Below are positions 49,079-60,834 of a DNA stretch of 64,000 nt, one piece after another. The notes under the pieces are model-generated. The model was not told where the DNA came from. It did not search any database and saw only the letters and a list, made by a program, of their open reading frames with translations. The translations under genes and the position numbers were made by a program. The DNA lies in assembly GCF_964204645.1 (NCBI RefSeq), contig NC_134032.1, forward strand, positions 3,126,916 through 3,190,915, given 5' to 3'. This DNA comes from Tubulanus polymorphus (Eukaryota > Nemertea > Palaeonemertea > Tubulaniformes > Tubulanidae). Each line of letters starts with the position of its first letter. The stretch's first letter is position 1.

Positions 49079-49507
49079 GAGCATACATGTTAGAATCATT
49101 TTTATACGTATCTGTCCTGCACGGTTTATGTGTTGTCTGTTCATGATGTATTTCGAAGATTCAAATATATCTATGATACACGTTACGCGTTGAAAAGAAT
49201 ATGATTGTAATTTTTCATGGATTCATGCGACTGTTTGGGCTTAGTAATACATCATACTAACACTACCCATGTTTTAATTCGCTATCCAACCCCATCTCAA
49301 GTAGGTGTCTCAGAAATAGAATACGCGTGCCATCAATTTACATGGAGAATTATCTGCGAAAGCGTACTCCAGTATCCGCTATTCTCAAAACGCTTCAGAA
49401 TAAATTTGCGTATGGTTCAAAAAGATGTATTTTTGATTAAATTTATTTTGAGAAAGTTCTATGAAGCGGTTGTTTAAAAAGTGGTCTTATGGACAAGTCA
49501 CATATCT

Positions 49508-49790
49508 TTCATCCTCGCATGCCAGGGGTCTGGTATCGCACCCCGAACTCGTTTCCACCACCCCCTGGCCTCACGACGCGTGATTTCATTACTGGTTGAA
49601 ATACCTCCTTGTACGTTGATTGGTCCATTTAACGGGAAAATCAACAGAAGCCTATAATATCGTTTGCTTAAAGCGCTGTGATTGGTACGACCGGATTCTG
49701 GTCGGCTAGTAACGACTCCAACGACTCGCGAGGTCAAGGGGTTCGGGGAACACGGCTTTAGCGTAGTGAATTCGATTCCCACGACAGGTG
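49508..49790. repeat. CTTGCCAGG-family MITE copy inside the transposon
   Basis: Begins CATCCTCGCATGCCAGGGGT and ends with the GGCTTTAGCGTAGTGAATTC region, like the element at 37511-37797. It occupies the gap downstream of the integrase gene. Confidence 0.6.
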
Positions 49791-50683
49791 AAGATGCATA
49801 CATTGGAACCTCGTTACAACGAACCTCTGGGGACCAGAAAATATTGTTCATTTTAACAGATATTTCGTCATATCCAGTGTGAAATTAATCAAATTGTCTA
49901 ATGTGGGACACAATCTTGTATTTGTTATGTCCGATGAATCGTTGTATCCCAGTTAGTTATAACGAGTTCCACTGTATCTCTATATGAATGTGCAATTTTG
50001 ACAGTATATAATTTAATCGTGTTCGAATACGTGCCAATGACACTTTCGTACTACGATATCATTTGCAGCTCGAGTGAAAGTGAGACACCATGAAAGAACG
50101 AAAACGCAATGAAGTGAAGATATTTGAATATTTTAATCGAAGTATCAAAGTTTCTCTTAAAAGCCTTAAAACATTATCTACGTTTTAATACCGTGTTGAT
50201 ACAATATATCAATATGTACTTAAAGATGATTGTCTTACAATTTCGAGACAAAACATAACTTGACAGCAGAGAAGTGGCACCCCCAAATCGCCCTGTTTTC
50301 AATACAAACAAAAAACGTATTTGGTCATGATTGATTCCCTAATTTGAAACGACAAATATAAGGAGCAAGTTTAACAGCTCTCGGTAAGGTTTGACTCGAG
50401 AGTTAAGTCGGTTTTTTTCAATATTTCCAATGCTTTAACTCTAGAGTCAAACTTAACCGAGAACTGTAGAACCTGGTCAAAATGCACTGCATGAATAATT
50501 ACTTCTATCATCAAAAAGATCGTCACTAAGTAATTCTATGATAAAAGAAACGACATCAGGGCTGGCAATATTAAAAATAAACACACCACTTTTGGCCTAA
50601 ACAAAAGAACTTAAACACGTTTTGATCCAACTTTGAAAATATGAAACTTACGTGGATTACGTCATTTCGTTTCTAGAATAATT
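49791..50683. other. Spacer between the convergent integrase and HECT genes
   Basis: A hairpin with ~33-bp arms (50372-50405 and 50433-50467; GGTTTGACTCGAGAGTTAA and inverse) lies between the two 3' ends. No gene is seen. Confidence 0.5.
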
Positions 50684-53285
50684 TTATACGACGTCCATAA
50701 CCCAAACATTGCTCTGGAGAATATTATCGAATTCTTGTTTCAGTTCGACGTATTCGTCATATGTTTCTGGTAACTCCAATATCTGGGCACATGTTCGAGC
50801 AACTGGAGCTCGTTGGAGACCGTCTACCTTAGTAAAGGTCACGTCAATCTTTTGGCAGTTACAGATGTCAGAACCAGTACAATAGCGGAGGAACTTAGAC
50901 AACATGCTTTCATCCAATGATCTGACATATCTCTTCAGTAACGTAGCAACATTTGACTGAGGAGCTGACAAAACGTTTGGAAAAGAAAGTAATTCTACCA
51001 CTTTGCGACAGGAGGGTTTAAGATCCGTACAAAGATCGAGGTACTGTTTATATGATATTGTTACATATTTCTGTATCATAGGTTTTATACAATCAACTAT
51101 AAATCTCGGCTTTTGCACCAATTCCTGGTGACTAATTTCCCGAATCAACATGGAGAAGTTCTCCTTCGTAGGAAGTTTCCGACATTCATATCCCCCCAGT
51201 ATGTCTATTATCTCTTCGACGTCATTTGCTTCATCATCGAAATTAGCCAATGCGCGTCGAAATACCAGCTCCTCAGACGGAGAAACATATTTCAGGAATG
51301 ATTCGACCAAGTCTACGCTATCATCCTGCTGGAAGAACAATTCGGAAACAAATGGCTGCGCGAGGAATATTGGGAAATATGATGTTTCCTGAAATCCTTT
51401 ACTGATGATGCGTCCTACAGCCTCCCATTTCTCTGTGCCATAATCATGGCGTATGAGAGGGATCATCTGACTACTACCCGTCATACATTGCTTTCTAAAT
51501 TCTGACCAAAATTCAGTGAGACACTCTCGAAAGACACCGTGTCCTTCTCCGGCTTCAACATTTCCATTAGGGAGTATCATTCGAGCATTTATTATTTTCC
51601 CCATCACCGATGCATCACAAAAAGCGTTTATCATATCTTCGACCATGGCTGTTCTGCGAACCAGAAGGTTGTATTCTTCCCGTTCAATGCGATTTATCTC
51701 TTCTTGTGATAACTCGCCACTCGTCTGTACTCTGAATTGAATTGTAGGCGTATCAGGCTGTATCAATTCGAAATCATTAAAGTTGATATCTGCTATACCA
51801 TCACGGGAATGTGTATCATTTGCACCCGTATGTATGCCAACAGCACCGGTAGGCACATAACCAGACTGAATCCCGGCCGCAAATGGAGTTGAAAGTGTAT
51901 GGGCAGATTGGGTATGCGTAGTTAAAACGATAGGTTGAATATCACTACTAGCCGAAATTGTAGATGAGGCTGCTGGCGTAAACGACAATGCCGGTTGCAT
52001 CAACGAAAACATAGGTAAAGTTGACTCAGAAATCGGTGGCTGGTGGGTATTAGCAAGAAAGGATGACATGGATGGCAAGGATGTTTCATCATCACTATCG
52101 TCAACTAAAACAGTTGTGTGAAGATAGAGCCTAATAGGGTTTGTTTTATGTGCTGCGATGTAGGCCTCTAGACCAAAAACATTACCACACTCAAGATAAT
52201 CACATAACCGATTACCATTGAAATTTGCTAAGTAATAGCTCACATCATTGATTTTTAGGTTCATCGCATTCGATTTGCCGTCTGGAAAAAATAGGTTTAA
52301 GAACTCCATGGTTAAGGCCGACAAGTTCATTTCTTTTTTCAGGTCCAAAGTGTGTGTCCCCCCACCCTTGCTTGCAGTAACTAGTACAAAGGTCCCGCTT
52401 TTGATGGCGTGTTTCCAACCTAGTTTTATTCGTCGTGTATCTTTCTCTGCATTTTTTGTCGTCATTGATTTCTTGGTGCCGGCCTTCCGTTTTTGAAATT
52501 GCGTTCTCAACCTGCACAAAACACTAGATGATCCTGAAAATGAAATAATAAAGGAAAGTGTTATATATTTCAAGTAAACAATTTACAAATTTGTAAAAAG
52601 ATCCATTGATCGCAGACCCGTCGTAAGTCGAATCGCAAGGATAGAACAAGTTCTATTCCAGCGATGAGTTATGCGTCAAATGACCTTTGGACTCGGCGAT
52701 GATTGAATCGTTGTCGATCTGACTGTGACAAACGAATCGCCAATCGGCGGTCACGTGTTTACTACCGCTGTTTTTACGACGAGATGGTCGTCGTAAGTCG
52801 ACCTCAGCTTAGCTTAATCACGAGAAATAGGCACAAGCCTGCATAACCTCTCTAAAGTATAACCCTCTGATAGCACAATCTCATGGACAGAATTGAATTA
52901 GCGTAACGGTCAGTGACAACGGTCATGAAAGTAGGAATTAAGCACGTGATTTATCTTAAAACTCAAATTATTACCTGCACTAGACACATTTTCATCTTCT
53001 TTAGGCTGAGAATTTACTATCCTACACCTATTCCTTAGCCGGACTCTATCCCCGATAGCTGTAACTCCTGCTGCTTCAAAATCACTATCTGTCATGGTCG
53101 TGACGTCACTAACACCTATCTGGATGAGAAATTAAAATATGATACATTTTCAGAAGTTATGGCCCTATAGCATTACCAATCGGGGCAAGTCTGTGTATAC
53201 ATAAAGTATTGAAACACGGTACCTTATTTTCGAGAAACTTTGCAATGTATTGGCCTAATCCCAATTCTAGGAGTATGTTGTCCAT
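50684..53285 (-). CDS. SAM-domain HECT-type E3 ubiquitin ligase-like protein
   Basis: Minus-strand exons 53285-53223, 53119-52975 and 52533-50684, in phase, encode 685 residues. An upstream non-coding exon is possible because a good acceptor (TTTACAG) precedes the ATG. Residues 1-~60 form a SAM domain (LLELGLGQYIAKFLENK, MTDSDFEAAGVTAIGDRVRL). A basic linker follows, then a G2E3-like accessory domain (SGTFVLVTASKGGGTHTLDL ... LFFPDGKS), a Ser/Thr-rich low-complexity stretch, and a HECT domain. The HECT C-lobe carries the expected catalytic Cys in ARTCAQILELP and ends in WVMDVV. HECT enzymes pass ubiquitin through that Cys to substrates. HECT domain length (~330 residues) is normal to slightly short. 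Multi-copy SAM or G2E3-like HECT genes in animal genomes are often transposon-borne; that is recollection, not shown here. Confidence 0.85.
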
Positions 53286-53984
53286 CTGTAAAGAAGACAT
53301 TTACGAATTAACGCCATTGAATGATTATAATTCATTAGTTTTCACTAATGCAGACCGAGCAAAATAATCGTCGCTTACAATGATTAGGCAGTACGAGAGA
53401 AACGGCTCACGTCGAAAACTTAGAATACTACCAGTACGTGTTATATTGCCTGCGCATACCAGAGAACGACATCGGTTTTTTTAATATGTTTTCAGCGGCC
53501 GAAAATCAATCGATTTTTAAAATATATTGGCATATTAAAGAACAAAGTTTATGAATAGGCCTATGTGAGCTAAGCAATGCGAGGCAATGTATAGGATTTA
53601 AATGATACCAGGGGCTGATCCAGCATTTTTTAAGGAGTGGGGGTCGAGGGGGTACGGTGGTGCTCTGCTGGTCATCCCGAGAAATCTTAAAAACTTAGTC
53701 CCATTTTCATGAATTGTAAGCGTTTTTAGGCGCTACTTGATCATCTCATACATTTAAGATGTAGGCCTAACATGTCTACTTTGAAAAGTAGTTTTCCAAG
53801 TGGGAGGGGTTCTCGAGGACCCAAAGAAAACCCCTGCATTTAACCCTGAATAGGCTACATACCTGTTCGTTAGTCCGTTAATGTATACACCACCACCATC
53901 GACAACGATATGTATTATCACGTATACCTAGATCCGACTCGTAACAACAAAATCGAAGGGAGACGAATCGGATTTTCAAAGAAA
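53286..53984. other. 5' flank of the SAM-HECT gene inside the transposon
   Basis: Contains a possible MITE fragment at about 53610-53840 (GGGGCTGATCCAGC ... GGGGGTCGAGGGGG), similar in style to 61155-61450. The promoter cannot be placed. Confidence 0.4.
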
Positions 53985-55260
53985 GTTCGACGTTTTTCGC
54001 TGTTTGGCGGGGGGCGCAAAAACGAAAGTTCGTTTTGGCGGGGGCGCCAAAATGAAAGTTCGTTTTGGCGGGGGCGCCAAAACGGAATATTCTCCGTTTT
54101 GGCGCGCCAAAACGAACTTTTAGAGAAATTTCGACGTTTTTCGTTGTTTTAGCGGGGGCGCCAAAACGAAAGTTCGTTTTGGCGGGGGCGCCAAAATGAA
54201 AGTTCGTTTTGGCGGGGGCGCCAAAACGGAATATTCTCCGTTTTGGCGCGCCAAAACGAACTTTTAGAGAAATTTCGACGTTTTTCGTTGTTTTGGCGGG
54301 GGCGCCAAAACGAAAGTTCGTTTTGGCGGGGGCGCCAAAATGAAAGTTCGTTTTGGCGGGGGCGCCAAAACGGAATTTTCTTTGTTTTGGCGCGCCAAAA
54401 CGAACTTTTAGAGAAATTTCGACGTTTTTCGTTGTTTTGGCGGGGGCGCCAAAACGAAAGTTCGTTTTGGCGGGGGCGCCAAAATGAAAGTTCGTTTTGG
54501 CGGGGGCGCCAAAACGGAATATTCTCCGTTTTGGCGCGCCAAAACGAACTTTTAGAGAAATTTCGACGTTTTTCGTTGTTTTGGCGGGGGCGCCAAAACG
54601 AAAGTTCGTTTTGGCGGGGGCGCCAAAATGAAAGTTCGTTTTGGCGGGGGCGCCAAAATGAAAGTTCGTTTTGGCGGGGGCGCCAAAACGGAATATTCTC
54701 CGTTTTGGCGCGCCAAAACGAACTTTTAGAGAAATTTCGACGTTTTTCGTTGTTTTGGCGGGGGCGCCAAAACGAAAGTTCGTTTTGGCGGGTGCGCCAA
54801 AATGAAAGTTCGTTTTGGCGGGGGCGCCAAAACGGAATTTTCTTCGTTTTGGCGCGCCAAAACGAACTTTTAGAGAAATTTCGACGTTTTTCGTTGTTTT
54901 GGCGGGGGCGCCAAAACGAAAGTTCGTTTTGGCGGGGGCGCCAAAATGAAAGTTCGTTTTGGCGGGGGCGCCAAAACGGAATATTCTCCGTTTTGGCGCA
55001 CCAAAACGAACTTTTAGAGAAATTTCGACGTTTTTCGTTGTTTTGGCGGGGGCGCCAAAACGAAAGTTCGTTTTGGCGGGGGCGCCAAAATGAAAGTTCG
55101 TTTTGGCGGGGGCGCCAAAACGGAATTTTCTTTGTTTTGGCGCGCCAAAACGAACTTTCAGAGAAAATTGGACGTTTTTTTTCGTTTTGGCGTTCTGGCG
55201 TTCTGGCGCCCTCATTTACATACCAGGAATTTTACGCTATGGCCCTTATCAGCCACCATA
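53985..55260 (-). repeat. Right terminal inverted array of hairpin monomers
   Basis: This is the inverse of the left array with the same 144-bp higher-order unit and 30-bp palindromic monomers. It is slightly longer (about eight units) and has its own substitutions and one extra monomer near 54650. Outer terminus 55140-55260 matches 45602-45720 inverted. Confidence 0.95.
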
Positions 55261-55269
55261 TAAATCTTA

Positions 55270-55430
55270 TCGACGTCTTGGAAAAGTGGTTATAGCGTTC
55301 GACTGTGGTAGGCCAGGTCGTGGGGTCGAACCCGTACATAACCGTAGTGTCCGCGGGCGCTTAACACTTAACCGCATCGCCTCTCTCCACCCAGGGGTAT
55401 GTGGGTACCTGGCCTGACATGACGTTTGAG
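55270..55430 (+). mobile_element. tRNA-derived SINE
   Basis: An A-box-like AGTGGTTATAGCG and a B-box-like GGGTCGAACCC are followed by CTCTCTCCACCCAGGGGTAT and GTGGGTACCTGGC. These resemble the body of invertebrate tRNA SINEs with a conserved central domain. It directly abuts the right target duplication of the large transposon. Confidence 0.7.
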
Positions 55431-55945
55431 CGTCTAGTAACTGCTTGGATGTTATGTTTTTTCCCCAGAGTATTTATTTCTTTTATGTCTTTTTTTACTC
55501 ATAAATGGTTAGAGTTAAAGGCTGGGGGTAATAATACTGATTTAATAGCGAGCGCCATTGAACATTGCATCGCAGTGAAAAGGGCGCAATCGAAATTAAA
55601 TTTTCATAAATTACTATGAAGTACTATTACTAAATCGGTATTTTCGCGAGGTATACATTGAGGTAGATACTCTTCGCGAGTTAAATTGAGGAGGGCCCAG
55701 TCCGTACGAAAAAAAAACTCGCAGATACAAATACAAACTGTCATATTTCTGACCACGACTGCCAATGCGTTTGGGACGCATTGGCAGTCGAGTTTGATTA
55801 ACAATCAATGTATAATCAAACTCGAATACGATTGGTTGCTTTTAGTGCTAGATACAAAACTTACTGTATGGAAGCCCTGAAACGACATTACGAATTACGT
55901 TTTACCAAATACGTTTTACGTTTTACGAATTAAAAATTACTAGTT
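55431..55945. other. Intergenic sequence
   Basis: A hairpin at about 55755-55795 (GACTGCCAATGCGT/ACGCATTGGCAGTC) is the only structure noted. Confidence 0.4.
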
Positions 55946-56287
55946 ACTTGTGTTCCGTGGTACCCAGTGACAATTAAACAACTTGTGTTCCGTGGTACCC
56001 AGTGACAATTAAACAACTTGTGTTTCGTGGTACTCAGTGACAATTAAACAACTTGTGTTCCGTGGTACCCAGTGACAATTAAACAACTTGTGTTCTGTGG
56101 TACCCAGTGATAATTAAACAACTTGTGTTCTATGGTACCCAGTGACAATTAAACAACTTGTGTTCTGTGGTACCCAGTGACAATTAAACAACTTGTGTTC
56201 TGTGGTACCCAGTGACAATTAAACAACTTGTGTTCTGTGGTACCCAGTGACAATTAAACAACTTGTGTTGTATGGTACCCAGTGACA
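55946..56287. repeat. 36-bp minisatellite, about 9.5 copies
   Basis: Unit ACTTGTGTTCYGTGGTACCC plus AGTGACAATTAAACAA, nearly identical throughout. Confidence 0.95.
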
Positions 56288-56726
56288 AGAAACTGGCTTC
56301 AACGCATAAGTCTAATGTAGATTTGTTCGCCTCGAAGGCCGACGCGTTAAGCGTGGTAAGATATTCTATAGTGTTTTATGAGGAATTATTGCCAGAAGAA
56401 AGAGGTTTCTTTCATGCTCTATATTGTTTAGGCCTAGTATTTTCTCTGTCACAATGGTATTGATTGTTGCGGGAAATATTTTATAATACTAAATGATTTC
56501 GTTTGGTACTTTGGGCAATAAATTTAGGCAATTAGATTTCAGAAATTTGAACAACACGAGCTATGAAAATGTGTGGGACCAATCAGATTGAAACACCTTG
56601 CATCTTACATCTACACAGAATGGATGTATCTCACACAAGATCATGAACGCGATCAACATTTTACTGGTCAGTGTTTTCTATCTCGTCGTCGCCGATGAGG
56701 TTTTCACCGAGTTCCGCTTTCAACAA

Positions 56727-57003
56727 CAGAGCCGTCGGAAGGAATTTTTCAGTGGCGAGGCTTATTTCTGAAGGGTGGTCTGGGGCCGTACCCTAGAAAA
56801 ATTTTGAAAATTCAATCGCCGGAGATGCGTTTTGGGGCCATTTCACGGTCTCATTCACAGAAGCATGAGAAGTCGTGAGTCAACCACCTAGTACTGAGAA
56901 CGACGAGCTGCTACGCGGTACAGCGTGCTTTTGAAAAAAATTTTGTTAAGCAAAAAAGTGGGGCGGCTTTGTCCGCCCCTGTCGCCCCTGTTCGACTGCC
57001 CTG
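56727..57003. mobile_element. MITE with CAGRGCCGTCGG ends, copy 2, inside a coding exon
   Basis: About 90% similar to 21044-21316. A perfect 6-bp duplication CAACAA flanks it (56721-56726 and 57004-57009). Removing the MITE and one duplication (283 bp, not a multiple of three) restores the host reading frame. Confidence 0.9.
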
Positions 57004-57401
57004 CAACAATTCACTCGACTGCCAGAATGTTTGATAGGCGACAAACACAGCGAGAAGATCTCACAAAACTGGGCGAAAACAAACCACGTGATCTCAAACA
57101 GAAATGTTCGTAGCGTCGTCGAGTGCGGAGCTGATTGTATGAATGATCAGAAATGTTCAGTTATGTCGTTCAACGGAGGACATTGTTACCTGTATAACAT
57201 CGACAACGCGTGCAGCGCCACCAATGGGAAAACCAAGTACTTCAAGGTAGGTGCATTCTAATAATATATTTCTTTCTAAATTGAGTGAAATTAAAAGCAG
57301 AAGTGCAGTCAGTATAGAAGGGCTGTTTCTGTGAACGATTTAAGCAGTGAACAGTTCCAACAATTGAAATCTGGTTCTCTCTATTCTCCGACTTTCGACT
57401 C

Positions 57402-58640
57402 TTGTCTTAAGTTGTTAGATTGGCTATAGAACTAAAATGAGCTTATACTGGTCTTAAGTTGTTAGATTGGCTATAGAACCAAAATGAGCTTAGACTGGTC
57501 TTAAGTTGTTAGATTGGCTATAGAACCAAAATGAGCTTAGACTGGTCTTAAGTTGTTAGATTGGCTTTAGAACTAAAATGAGCTTAGACTGGTCTTAAGT
57601 TGTAAGATTAGCTATTGAACCAAAATGAGTTAAGACTGGTCTTAAGTTGTTAGATTGGCTATAGAACTAAGATGGGCTTAGACTGGTCTTAAGTTGTTCG
57701 ATTGGCTATAAAACTTAAATGAGCTTAGACTGGTCTTAAGTTGTAGCTATTGAACCAAAATGAGTTAAGACTGGTCTTAAGTTGTTAGATTGGCTTTAGA
57801 ACTAAAATGAGCTTAGACTGGTCTTAAGTTGTTAGATTAGCTATTGAACCAAAATGAGTTAAGACTGGTCTTAAGTCGTTAGATTGGCTATAGAACTAGA
57901 ATGAGCTTAGACTGGTCTTAAGTTGTAAGATTAGCTATTGAACCAAAATGAGTTAAGACTGGTCTTAAGTTGTTAGATTGGCTATAAAACTAAAATGAGC
58001 TGAGACTGGTCTTAAGTTGTAAGATTAGCTATTGAACAAAAATGAGTTAAGACTGGTCTTAAGTTGTTAGATTGGCTATAGAACTAAGATGGGCTTAGAC
58101 TGGTCTTAAGTTGTTCGATTGGCTATAAAACTTAAATGAGCTTAGACTGGTCTTAAGTTGTAGCTATTGAACCAAAATGAGTTAAGACTGGTCTTAAGTT
58201 GTTAGATTGGCTTTAGAACTAAAATGAGCTTAGACTGGTCTTAAGTTGTTAGATTAGCTATTGAACCAAAATGAGTTAAGACTGGTCTTAAGTCGTTAGA
58301 TTGGCTATAGAACTAGAATGAGCTTAGACTGGTCTTAAGTTGTAAGATTAGCTATTGAACCAAAATGAGTTAAGACTGGTCTTAAGTTGTTAGATTGGCT
58401 ATAAAACTAAAATGAGCTGAGACTGGTCTTAAGTTGTAAGATTAGCTATTGAACAAAAATGAGTTAAGACTGGTCTTAAGTTGTTAGATTGGCTACAGAA
58501 CTAAAGAGCTTAGACTGGTCTTTAGTTGTAAGATTAGCTATTGAACCAAAATTAGTTAAGACTGGTCTTAAGTTGTTAGATTGGTAATAGAACTAAGAGA
58601 AACTGGTCTTAAGATAAACTAAGATTGTCTTAGACGGGTT
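57402..58640. repeat. 47-bp minisatellite array, about 26 units
   Basis: Same unit as 20470-21042 (CTTAGACTGGTCTTAAGTTG ...). A 417-bp higher-order duplication is visible: ACTAAGATGGGCTTAGACTG occurs at 57666 and 58083 with matching flanks. The right end (GCCATGGATAACTGG) resembles the element terminus. The array lies in intron 1 of the PAN-domain gene. Confidence 0.95.
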
Positions 58641-59561
58641 TTAAGCCATGGATAACTGGTTCCTGCTGGCTGGGTCAGTATTGGGATATGGCCTACACTA
58701 AAAATCTGAAATTTTATACCACCGATTTTAGGTGTCTCAGAACGCCGGCGTTTAATCTGAACTTACTCCAAGGCTTCATTGTGGTTCCTGAAGAGGCTTT
58801 GACTGGTTACCTTTACCTTGAAAATGTCCTGAATAATTTTTATAAGAAAATACATCATTATTCATGTTTGTTTCAGAAGATAAATGATGGACCAACTACC
58901 ATTAACAGTAGCAGCAGTTCCACCACTATGGCGACAGGTAAGTTTTTTGCTTACAATTTACACCAAGTTCCACAGTAATACAGACTATTGAATAAAACGA
59001 ATTTGACTCAAAACTTTGCAGGATTTGAACCTGTACCTGAAACAACATTTATAACACCTCCTCAAAACGACAATCTGTTTTTTTTATTTTCATTCGTGAA
59101 ACCGAAACTGCGCAAACTTCGTTATTTCTTCGATTTCGAGAAAGTTGATACTGAACGTGAAATCGTGTTCGGAGAGGGAGCCAATATGACGGCGTATGAT
59201 GTAGAAAGAAACAAGGTGAAACTCATACATGTCAAAGGTTAATAACAGCCAAACTGTTTCATCGTCGGCTACTGCCCTGAATTTATATTTCGGGGGCAGA
59301 ATTGATGGACATCATATCAAAAACTACTCGATTTCTTATTTAGTCCGCGGACGTGGTATAGAAGGAATTATTACGGAAGAATCGCAAAAGATGTTCTCGC
59401 GCACGTCTTATAAACATATTGTTTGTAACAAATGTCCAGAGGCAAAGGAAGTGAAGTATCCGATCAATGATGTATTCAACGAGGAGGACTGGGTTTCAGT
59501 GAGATGCACAAACGGGGATGCGTACATTAATGCGTACGTTTATCAAACGGTCAAATCGTGA

Positions 59562-60240
59562 CAGATATTGGGACGATTGATTGTCAAATAATAACCAGTG
59601 TTATATTTTCACTAATCACACATCAGACCAACAAAGAATCTATATGGCTGTCATTTTCATGGTACTATTTCGATAGCGACTGGATTGACATTTTTTTCGT
59701 TTTATGATATATGTTGATGTGAATTAATTCTCGTTTGAATGAGGCAATTAGTAGTTTCTGTCGGGTCATCGGCAACCAATATTTCCAGTGCGGGTACATA
59801 CACGTGTAATGTCGAATATTGGATACACGCAGATATTATGACGTACGTGGTACGTTAGAAGTGATACTTCATTATCACCATCCGGCATCAATATTCTATT
59901 TTACCGGCACAAAAAGTATATTCAAATTGAAAATATTCGTCAGCGTTACAGTTTGAGTCAGTATTGAATGCTTTAAATATTTCATGGCACAAAATCGTTT
60001 TTTGGAGCACAAGGCCAGTCTATCGAGCAAATTACTATTCAATTCCAATGAAATTCAGTCAACAACTACGCAATGCTCTCGTGGAACATACCCAGTGACT
60101 AGAAACGTCTCGAAGATATTGAAAGGTCACAGGCCTAACTGATGAAAGAATTATCGTCTCCTCGAATGACAATGCTACCCTGTAATTACGCAAAAAATCA
60201 CGGAAATAAGGTAACTGCGCGTCAGCATTGTTATCAGTAT
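59562..60240. other. 3' flank of the PAN-domain pseudogene
   Basis: AT-rich sequence; no canonical polyadenylation signal or gene is obvious. Confidence 0.35.
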
Positions 60241-60523
60241 CCTCGCTTGTCAGAGTTTGATTGCCTCCCGCCGGAGCTCACGCCAACACAAACTCAGCGC
60301 CCACCAGTCTATGTATCAGATGCGTGGTATTTATAGAGCAAACGTTGTACCGGTATAAATGCGTCTGATTGGCTAGATATATAGACTGGCGGGCGCTGAG
60401 CGGAACCTATCCGCCCAAGAAATCGTGGGCGATGTAATGGACCAATGAAGGTTTTTCAGCCACGTTTTGTATTGGCGTTGGCTTCAGCGGGCGGCAATCA
60501 AATCCTGGCAAGCGATGATTTGA
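60241..60523. mobile_element. CTTGCCAGG-family MITE, full-length copy
   Basis: Terminal ~50 bp are inverted (TCGCTTGTCAGAGTTTGATT / AATCAAATCCTGGCAAGCGA). The inner sequence is also self-complementary around GTCTAT and CTGATTGGCTAGATATATAG. A 9-bp direct repeat TATCAGTAT occurs at 60232-60240 and 60524-60532, a likely target duplication. Confidence 0.75.
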
Positions 60524-60544
60524 TATCAGTATCTGAGTGCGATC

Positions 60545-60655
60545 TGATTGTTACACATCGTCGCAGTCGACCCAGGCGTCCACTTGCAACTGGTGGAGGA
60601 TAGTAGCACACCACCGCAGTCGACCCAGGCGTCCACTCGCGACTGAGGGAACCGC
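60545..60655. repeat. Short tandem duplication (CGCAGTCGACCCAGGCGTCC)
   Basis: Two near-identical ~55-bp units, each with CGCAGTCGACCCAGGCGTCC followed by ACTYGC.ACTG. Confidence 0.8.
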
Positions 60656-60834
60656 ATAAAATACATCGAATTTTTAATTTTTGACATTGCCAACTCATTT
60701 AAACAGCTTCATAATCAATTAAATTATTAATTATTTCGCAATCAATTTTCTCTCGCTAGAAAAATATCGGTTTTTTTAGAGCATATGTTTATATCCAAAC
60801 AGCTACCACGGTTACAGGTGCAGCTACCGTGAAG

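Larger units (their letters stand above)
45602..55260. mobile_element. 9.66-kb transposon encoding a DDE integrase and a SAM-HECT protein
   Basis: The outer ends are inverted copies beginning TATGGTGGCTGATAAGGGCC and continuing for >100 bp before the repeat arrays. TAAATC directly flanks both ends (45596-45601 and 55261-55266), a perfect 6-bp target duplication. Inside are an integrase-type gene (+, ending 49078) and a SAM-HECT gene (-, ending 50684), convergent, each with intact splice sites and no visible internal stop in the modelled exons. The combination of duplication, long inverted termini and a DDE gene makes this a DNA transposon. I cannot name its superfamily. Confidence 0.85.
56643..59561 (+). 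pseudogene. Secreted PAN/Apple-domain gene disrupted by a MITE and a frameshift
   Basis: Exon 1 starts with a signal peptide (MNAINILLVSVFYLVVADEV) at 56643. It is interrupted at 56727 by a 277-bp MITE and resumes in the same frame at 57010, ending at a good donor after 57246. The resumed part is PAN-like, with Cys-rich VVECGADCMNDQKCSVMSF and HCYLYNID. Exon 2 (58877-58937) is a Ser/Thr linker in phase. Exon 3 begins at 59022 in phase (GFEPVPETTFITPPQ). Its frame ends at 59242, while the following +1 frame stays open to 59561 with protein-like sequence (LNLYFGGRIDGHHIKNYSI). One indel near 59230 therefore appears to break it. The two lesions suggest a pseudogene or null allele. The C-terminal domain is unrecognised. 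Confidence 0.7.

Noticed and set aside
49498-49851. 117-residue minus-strand frame between the integrase and HECT genes
   Set aside because: Coincides with a CTTGCCAGG-family repeat copy; no protein character.
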